In this document: positions 40,611-45,843 of the stretch, piece by piece | Position numbering within the stretch: the stretch's first letter is position 1 | Layout of the letters: every line of letters begins with the position of its first letter | NCBI GenBank assembly: GCA_017458145.1 | Contig: JAFTGA010000036.1 | Coordinates: 1 to 45,843 of the forward strand | DNA from: Bacteroidales bacterium | GTDB taxonomy: Bacteria > Bacteroidota > Bacteroidia > Bacteroidales > UBA932 | Direction: 5' to 3' | DNA: 45,843 nucleotides | Made by a program: the position numbers and the translations under genes | Notes under the pieces: generated by a model | Database searches by the model: none | What the model saw: the letters and a program-made list of their open reading frames with translations, nothing else | Told to the model about the DNA's origin: nothing

Positions 40611-43600
40611 AAGCACTCAGACTGATAACATTCATCCTCTTAACCCTGACGAATATGACTCTCCCCGCCTGCGCAAAGGACGATCAGGACCACACCCTGA
40701 CCCGGCTCTGGGCCTCCTACCGGAAAGCCGTCGACGCCGACAAACCCAAAGACCAGGCCGACATCCTGGCACAGATCAAGCAGGAGGCCGCCGCCCGGCA
40801 CCGGGCCTGGGACTACTACGACGCCTGCTGGAAGTACGTGGACGCCCGCACCAGCACCAACTGGAAACTCCGCGATGAGCTTCGCGCCGAAGCCTACAAT
40901 GATATCATGAAATTCGGCGAGCCCGTAGCCGTCTATTTCACCCGAAAGGGCGAGGGCAACACCAGCGACGGCCTGCGCCAGTACATCCTCTCCCAGAAAG
41001 ATGCGATGCTGCAGGCACACAACCCGGAGTTCTACGGCCAGGACGGCCATATCACCGGTCTGCTCTACGGCGAAGCCCTGGTCCCCCTGCTGCAGAACGA
41101 CTATGAATACGCGCTCTGGAGCCTGTTCGGACGCTTCATCGACAGCGACACCGAGACGCTCATCCGGGAGCACTTCTCCGGGCGTTACCCCTTCGACGCG
41201 TTCATCGAATATAGCACGATCCGCCGCAAGGCCGCCGACATAGATGCCCGGATGGCAGAATACGTCGACAGCCACGCCGGGCAGGCCGTCTCGATGCTGG
41301 GCCGCCAGCATCTGCTGCAGCGCCGCCAGGACAAACTCCGCTGGAACGACGGCACCTCCGGGCAGTACCGGCAGCTCGCCCTTGACTGCGAGGCGTTCAT
41401 CGCCGACCGGAAGAAATTCTCCGGCAGCGAGAAGGCCATCGCCGGCTGCTGCGACGCTGCCGACGGTATCCTTGCGGAACTCACCTCCCAGGAAATCAGC
41501 CTGGACGCCACCCTCGGCCACGCCACCCTGACCGTGCGCAACCTGCCCTCCGTGCGCCTGCGCATCCTGGACGGCAAGAAAGAAGTCTGGGACCACACGG
41601 TCCAGAACCCGGACGGCAAATTCTACCTCAAGGATACCCTCGAGGTGGACCTGCCCGCCCTCGACGACAAGACCTACACGCTCAAGTGCTCCGGCGGAAA
41701 GACCACCACGGAGAGCGAATACCGCAAATACACCCTCTCTATCGCCCACAAGCGCGACCTGGACGGCTATGGCGTCTATGTGGCCGACTTCATCACCGGA
41801 GAGCCGGTGAAGCGCTGCGACATCCTCCTGTACGACAGCGACGGCAAGCAGGCCGACAAAGCCGGGGGTCTGGTCATCGACGGCTTCACTTACCTGCCGG
41901 AGTCGCTGACCGCCCGGCTGGAAAAAGATCACTGGGGCTGGACCATCCAGGCCGAAACCGTCATCGACGGACGCATCCGCCGTTCGCAGAAGCACAGCTT
42001 CGACTACAACCGGCTCAGGACCGTCGGCACGGACAACCCGGCCACGCACCACGCGATGCTGCTGACGGACCGCAGCGCCTTCAACCCCGACGAGACCGTC
42101 CACTACAAAGTCCTGCTCTACGAAGGGACCTATGAATACGCCGTGCGCCCGCAGGGCATCTCCCTGAAGGCCACGCTTACCGACCCGAGCGGCAAGCAGA
42201 TTGACGAGCAGACGCTGACCACGAACGAATTCGGCACGGCGGCAGGCTCGTTCGTGCTCCGGAAAGGCGAGCGCGGCGGAATGTACACGATCAGCGTCTT
42301 CGAAGGGGACAAGAAGATTGCGGACACCGAGGTACGCGCCGACGAGTTCATCCTGCCTACTTTCGAGCTGACCTGGAAGAGCGACAACCGCTTCTGGCTG
42401 CCCGGCGACGATGCTCTGGCCGAGGGGACGGTACGGAGCTATTCCGGCCACAACCTCGCCAGCGCCACGGCCACTTATAGAGTTGAATACCAGGGCAATG
42501 TGATCAGCGACGGGGAGCTTCCCCTCTCCCCCGCCGGCGATTTCAAGATTCGTTTCCGGACCTTGGAGGATCAGAGCTGGTACAGCAACTACGTCGTGAC
42601 CGTCCGCGTGACCGACGCCACCGGCGAGACGCTCGAGTTCCGCAAGGGCATCAGCGTCTCCCCGCACCTGCCCTTGAGCATCCGGATCCTGAACCGGGCC
42701 GACGGCCGCTTCGAACAGCCGAACCGTTACAACGGAGGCTCCATCGTGGGCGAAGACATCGTCCGCGCCCGCATCCAGCTCGGCATCGGTCAGGCGCAGA
42801 CGCATCCCGGCCTCAAGATCGAATACACCCTGCTGCGCGACGGCAAACCCGTGCTCAGCGGCTTGGCCGCGAACGGCGAGGAGCTTTCCCTTGACCTGAC
42901 CGGCCGCCCGACGGGCCTTTACACCCTCGAGGCCACGGCCTCCTCGAAGAGCGATTCCGGCAAGGACTACTCCGACACTGAGCGGCACGACATCGTCAAG
43001 GCCTCCGACAGCGACAAGGCCCTGGACCTCGACGCCCGCTGCTTCTTCAAGGAGCTGCCCGACGACGGCACCGGCATCGCCCTGCAGGTGGGCACCACCA
43101 CCGGTCCCGCCTGGATCGTGGCCGAGCTCTACGGAGACGGCAACCGCCTGCTGGACAAGCGCCTGGTACGCCTGGAAGGCGTGCGGGGCAAGGCAGGCTC
43201 GCTGGAAGTCATTCGCTTCGCGCGCCAGGGCAGCTACCCCGAGACGCTGACCCTCAAGGTCTTCTGGTTCCGCGACGGGCGGAGCTTCGAGTATGAAGTC
43301 TCCTCCTACAAGCCGAAGAGCATCGCACAGCTGCCGCTGAGTTTCAGCCGCTTCCTGGACACCACGGCCCCGCACCTCGACTACGACTTCACGATCCGCA
43401 CGGCTGCGGGAGCGGAGGTGGCCGCCACCATCTTCGACAAGAGCACCGAGACCATCGAGCGGAACGTCTGGACCACCGACTCTCCGAGACTCCGCTCCCT
43501 GCCGGATGTCCGCTACAGCAGCACCACCGGCACGGACTCCTCCTATGCCTTCCAGCACGAACTCGCCGCCGCGAGCGGCAAGGCCCTGTTCCGCTCCAAG

Positions 43601-45784
43601 GCCGCGGCGGGCAACGCCGCCATGCCGGAAATGATGATGGCGGAAGACTCCGCGACGATGGATGCTGCGGAAGAAGCCGCCCCGGACGGGAGCGAAATGG
43701 AGGAGAACACCGCGATCCGCGAAAACTTCGCGAACACCATCGCCTGGGAGCCGTTCCTGCGCTCCGACAGCGACGGCGTCGTGACCTTCCACTTCACCAC
43801 GGCGGACAAGCTCTCCACCTATTATGTACAGTTGTTCGCGCACGACAAGGCCTTCCACAACACCACCCTGCGCCGCGAGATGGTCGTCACCCTGCCGGTC
43901 AAGGTGGCCGTCGTGCAGCCGCAGTTCCTCTACGAAGGCGACCGCTACTCCGCCCGCGTGACCGTGGCAAACAGCAAGGGCACGCCCGTGTCCGGACGGC
44001 TCTCCGTCCGTTTTCTGGACGGCAGGGACTACAAGACCGCCCCGGAGATCGGAGGCAGGTCCCAGCACGTCACCGTACCGGCCGGCGGCTCCTTCGACTT
44101 CGTCTGCGAGATCGCGGCGCCGAAGGTCAGACAGCTCGGGATGCTGGTCAACTTCACTGCCGACAACAAGGAATTCGGCTCCGACGGCGTGTTCGTCGTG
44201 ATGCCGGTCTCCCCCGCCGTCCAGCAGATTACCGAGGCCCATTCCGCCCTGCTGCTCGCCGGCATGGAGCGCGACGCGGTCCTCGCCTCGCTGCGCAGCC
44301 AGTTCGTCAACGTCCAGGGCGCTGAAGCCGCCCTGCGCGAGATATCCATCCTCGGCATGATCCAGGAGGCCATCCCCGAGAAGGTCCTGCCCCGGAGCGA
44401 GAATGTGCTCGACCAGAGCGAGTCGCTCTTCGCCAACTACCTGATCGACCGCCTGCCGGGCTCCAAGGGTTCCGCCGCCACGGCGGAGCAGCGCGCCGAC
44501 ATGGTGGACAAGATCCTCGCCAGCCGCACCCGGGACGGCGGCTACGGCTGGTTCCCCGGGATGAGCGCATCCCCGCTGCTGACCGCCGTGCTGCTGGAGC
44601 GGTTCGCCGCGATGGGCGACGCCTGCCCGCAGGAGCTCGCCGCCACCCTCCCCGATGCCGTGAAATTCCTTGACGGCGAGTACTTCGGCGATGGCAAGCG
44701 CCCGTTCTGGTGCGGCGGACTCAGCCTCGCACAATACCTGCACGTCCGCGCCCTGTTCCCGGAGGTCAGCTTCGCCCCCAAGGCCGGACTCAAGGCGATG
44801 CGGGAGTTCAAGAAAGAGGTCCGGGACTACCTCGTGCCGGGCAAGGTCCGCGGTCTGAACGGCCAGGTCTTCGCCAAGGCGCGCCGGATGAAAACGCTGC
44901 GCGCCCTGCTCGGGGACGACCGCGGCGCCGCGCTGGCCCGCGCCCTGGGCATTTCCCTCTTCGCCAAGGGCCGGCTCCGCCGTTCCCTGGACAAGGACAT
45001 CGCGTCCCTGCTCCAGTATGCCGAGCCGCACCGCAGCGGCGGCACCTACTACCCCAACGCCGTGATGCCGTGGCGGGGCCTGCTCGAGAGCGAGCTCTAC
45101 GCCCATGCCCTGATCTGCGACCTGCTGACCGACTGCGGCCACCATGAGGTCGCCGAGGGCATCCGTCTCTGGATCATGGTCCAGAAAGAGACCCAGCAGT
45201 GGGCCGACGACCCCGCCTACATCCAGGCCATCGGCAGCGTGCTGCACGGCACGGAAGCCACCCTGCAGACCAAGGTCCTCGCCCTGAGCGCCACCACCAC
45301 CCTGCCCTTCGCGCAGATCAAGGCGGCCGGCAACGGTTTCACCGTCTCGCGCACCTTCACCCGCGACGGACAGGTGCTCCGGGAAGGAGACGTTCTGCAT
45401 GTCGGCGACAAGATCATCGCCTCCTACCACATCTGGAACGAGGAAAACCGCAGTTTCGTGCGGCTGACCGCGCCGCGTCCGGCGGCCTTCCGGCCCGTCG
45501 AGCAGCGTTCCGGCCGCTACGGCTGGTTCGGCCGCCCGATCTCCATCACCGGCTGGGTGAGCTTCAGCCCGCAAGGCTACCGCAGCGTGCTCGCCGACCG
45601 CACGGAATACTGGTTCGACTCCTACCCCGAGGAGAAGACCACCCTCACCGAAGAGTACTTCGTCACCCAGGAGGGCAGCTTCCAGTGTCCCGTCCCGGTA
45701 ATCGAATCCCTGTATGCACCCCACTATAGAGCCAACGGTGACGGGACCGTGCCCGTCACCGTTGGCCCTAAGCTTAGCCCATGA
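40607..45784 (+). CDS. Bacterial alpha-2-macroglobulin-family protein, probable lipoprotein, no thioester
   Basis: 1725 residues. The signal sequence MKALRLITFILLTLTNMTLPAC has a lipobox-like LPAC, so it is likely anchored in the periplasm. The protein follows the bacterial A2M plan: helical N-terminal region, macroglobulin domains (MG2-like YGVYVADFITGEPVKRCDILLYDSDGK, MLLTDRSAFNPDETVHYKVLLYEG, ADEFILPTFELTW), a low-complexity Met/Glu/Ala-rich bait-like segment (AAMPEMMMAEDSATMDAAEE near 1004-1030), the A2M core (NFANTIAWEPFLRSDSDGVVTFHFTTADKLSTYYVQLFAHD), and the alpha-toroid thioester-type domain. The thioester motif CxEQ is absent: the place reads SENVLDQSESLFANYL, so it cannot form covalent bonds with attackers. 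Such proteins are thought to trap or inhibit proteases or support the envelope. The C-terminus YAPHYRAN then runs 15 residues on through a palindrome before TGA, which looks like a recent extension. Confidence 0.88.
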   Translation: MKALRLITFILLTLTNMTLPACAKDDQDHTLTRLWASYRKAVDADKPKDQADILAQIKQEAAARHRAWDYYDACWKYVDARTSTNWKLRDELRAEAYNDIMKFGEPVAVYFTRKGEGNTSDGLRQYILSQKDAMLQAHNPEFYGQDGHITGLLYGEALVPLLQNDYEYALWSLFGRFIDSDTETLIREHFSGRYPFDAFIEYSTIRRKAADIDARMAEYVDSHAGQAVSMLGRQHLLQRRQDKLRWNDGTSGQYRQLALDCEAFIADRKKFSGSEKAIAGCCDAADGILAELTSQEISLDATLGHATLTVRNLPSVRLRILDGKKEVWDHTVQNPDGKFYLKDTLEVDLPALDDKTYTLKCSGGKTTTESEYRKYTLSIAHKRDLDGYGVYVADFITGEPVKRCDILLYDSDGKQADKAGGLVIDGFTYLPESLTARLEKDHWGWTIQAETVIDGRIRRSQKHSFDYNRLRTVGTDNPATHHAMLLTDRSAFNPDETVHYKVLLYEGTYEYAVRPQGISLKATLTDPSGKQIDEQTLTTNEFGTAAGSFVLRKGERGGMYTISVFEGDKKIADTEVRADEFILPTFELTWKSDNRFWLPGDDALAEGTVRSYSGHNLASATATYRVEYQGNVISDGELPLSPAGDFKIRFRTLEDQSWYSNYVVTVRVTDATGETLEFRKGISVSPHLPLSIRILNRADGRFEQPNRYNGGSIVGEDIVRARIQLGIGQAQTHPGLKIEYTLLRDGKPVLSGLAANGEELSLDLTGRPTGLYTLEATASSKSDSGKDYSDTERHDIVKASDSDKALDLDARCFFKELPDDGTGIALQVGTTTGPAWIVAELYGDGNRLLDKRLVRLEGVRGKAGSLEVIRFARQGSYPETLTLKVFWFRDGRSFEYEVSSYKPKSIAQLPLSFSRFLDTTAPHLDYDFTIRTAAGAEVAATIFDKSTETIERNVWTTDSPRLRSLPDVRYSSTTGTDSSYAFQHELAAASGKALFRSKAAAGNAAMPEMMMAEDSATMDAAEEAAPDGSEMEENTAIRENFANTIAWEPFLRSDSDGVVTFHFTTADKLSTYYVQLFAHDKAFHNTTLRREMVVTLPVKVAVVQPQFLYEGDRYSARVTVANSKGTPVSGRLSVRFLDGRDYKTAPEIGGRSQHVTVPAGGSFDFVCEIAAPKVRQLGMLVNFTADNKEFGSDGVFVVMPVSPAVQQITEAHSALLLAGMERDAVLASLRSQFVNVQGAEAALREISILGMIQEAIPEKVLPRSENVLDQSESLFANYLIDRLPGSKGSAATAEQRADMVDKILASRTRDGGYGWFPGMSASPLLTAVLLERFAAMGDACPQELAATLPDAVKFLDGEYFGDGKRPFWCGGLSLAQYLHVRALFPEVSFAPKAGLKAMREFKKEVRDYLVPGKVRGLNGQVFAKARRMKTLRALLGDDRGAALARALGISLFAKGRLRRSLDKDIASLLQYAEPHRSGGTYYPNAVMPWRGLLESELYAHALICDLLTDCGHHEVAEGIRLWIMVQKETQQWADDPAYIQAIGSVLHGTEATLQTKVLALSATTTLPFAQIKAAGNGFTVSRTFTRDGQVLREGDVLHVGDKIIASYHIWNEENRSFVRLTAPRPAAFRPVEQRSGRYGWFGRPISITGWVSFSPQGYRSVLADRTEYWFDSYPEEKTTLTEEYFVTQEGSFQCPVPVIESLYAPHYRANGDGTVPVTVGPKLSP
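45731..45766. terminator. 15-bp perfect inverted repeat inside the alpha-2-macroglobulin 3' end
   Basis: GCCAACGGTGACGGG (45731-45745) and its exact complement (45752-45766), loop ACCGTG. It encodes the last residues after YAPHYRAN. It is very GC-rich and not followed by a T run, so it is a strong hairpin but not a classical intrinsic terminator. After the stop comes a G10 run (45786-45795), then AAATA and two C5 runs; nothing else is seen to the window end. Confidence 0.6.
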
Positions 45785-45843
45785 CGGGGGGGGGGGAAAT
45801 ACCCCCAAACCCCCACGGTCGCCGGCTCCGCCTGCCCGCGCCA

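Noticed and set aside
45786-45795. G10 run as a proven phase-variation switch
   Set aside because: It lies after the stop codon, at the window end, with no downstream gene visible to be switched.
40640-45808. 1722-codon open frame on the minus strand opposite the alpha-2-macroglobulin gene, and similar long antisense frames at 34167-36776, 100-1869 and 11249-13315
   Set aside because: They are antisense shadows caused by high GC codon bias; the opposite strands encode clear families with catalytic motifs, while these products show no domains and are rich in His, Arg and Gly.

Overview
The window is about 62% GC DNA from a member of the Bacteroidota, most likely an uncultured gut-type Bacteroidales. 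The evidence is the repeated promoter form TTTG-N19/20-TAnnTTTG, the weak Shine-Dalgarno signals, and families typical of that phylum: GH106, DUF5107, an alpha-2-macroglobulin lipoprotein, and a secreted arsenal for pectin side chains. No tRNA, rRNA, CRISPR array, IS element or SusC/SusD pair was found. No stretch longer than 300 bases lacks a gene; the longest gap, 31215-31415, is described as a promoter and hairpin.

Layout. (1) 1-5562, minus strand: rpsO, then pnp (its 3' end is cut by the window edge), plus a translationally coupled pair of an EF-hand membrane protein and a GT4 glycosyltransferase. (2) 5583-7028: two convergent exported SGNH hydrolases. (3) 7101-31214: a carbohydrate locus aimed at rhamnogalacturonan-I-like pectin with galactan side chains. 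It holds GH53 endo-galactanase; GH78 rhamnosidase followed by a PfkB kinase pseudogene; a minus-strand operon of MFS sugar porter, DUF5107-TPR protein and GH35; a Fic-AraC regulator pair; a plus-strand operon of GH2-like protein, GH42 (interrupted by an amber codon) and a GH43-GH28 fusion; an intact PfkB kinase; and GH106. (4) 31364-45784: DUF389 membrane protein coupled to an iron-sulfur aldo-keto reductase; a minus-strand group of AIR-synthase-like protein, PhoH/PIN ATPase and pyruvate phosphate dikinase; then folC coupled to a 1725-residue alpha-2-macroglobulin.

How the genes fit together. Exported GH53, GH35, GH42, GH78, GH106 and GH43-GH28 could strip galactose, rhamnose and galacturonate from pectin. 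The MFS porter would import sugars and the PfkB kinase phosphorylate them. The strongest regulatory signal is an identical operator-promoter layout before the MFS operon and the GH2 operon: two half-sites (GTCCAT, then TTCTAT or TTCCAT) repeated with a 21-bp period and ending exactly 22 nt before the -7 box. The AraC-family gene lies between these two promoters, so it probably controls both arms.

Most unusual points: the shared operator flanking a Fic-AraC pair; a 163-bp palindromic element read through in frame inside the DUF5107 protein; two dispersed copies of a roughly 79-bp palindromic repeat at convergent gene ends; a clean amber codon in GH42; a deletion-inactivated kinase paralog; and a GH2-like protein with His where the acid/base Glu is expected.
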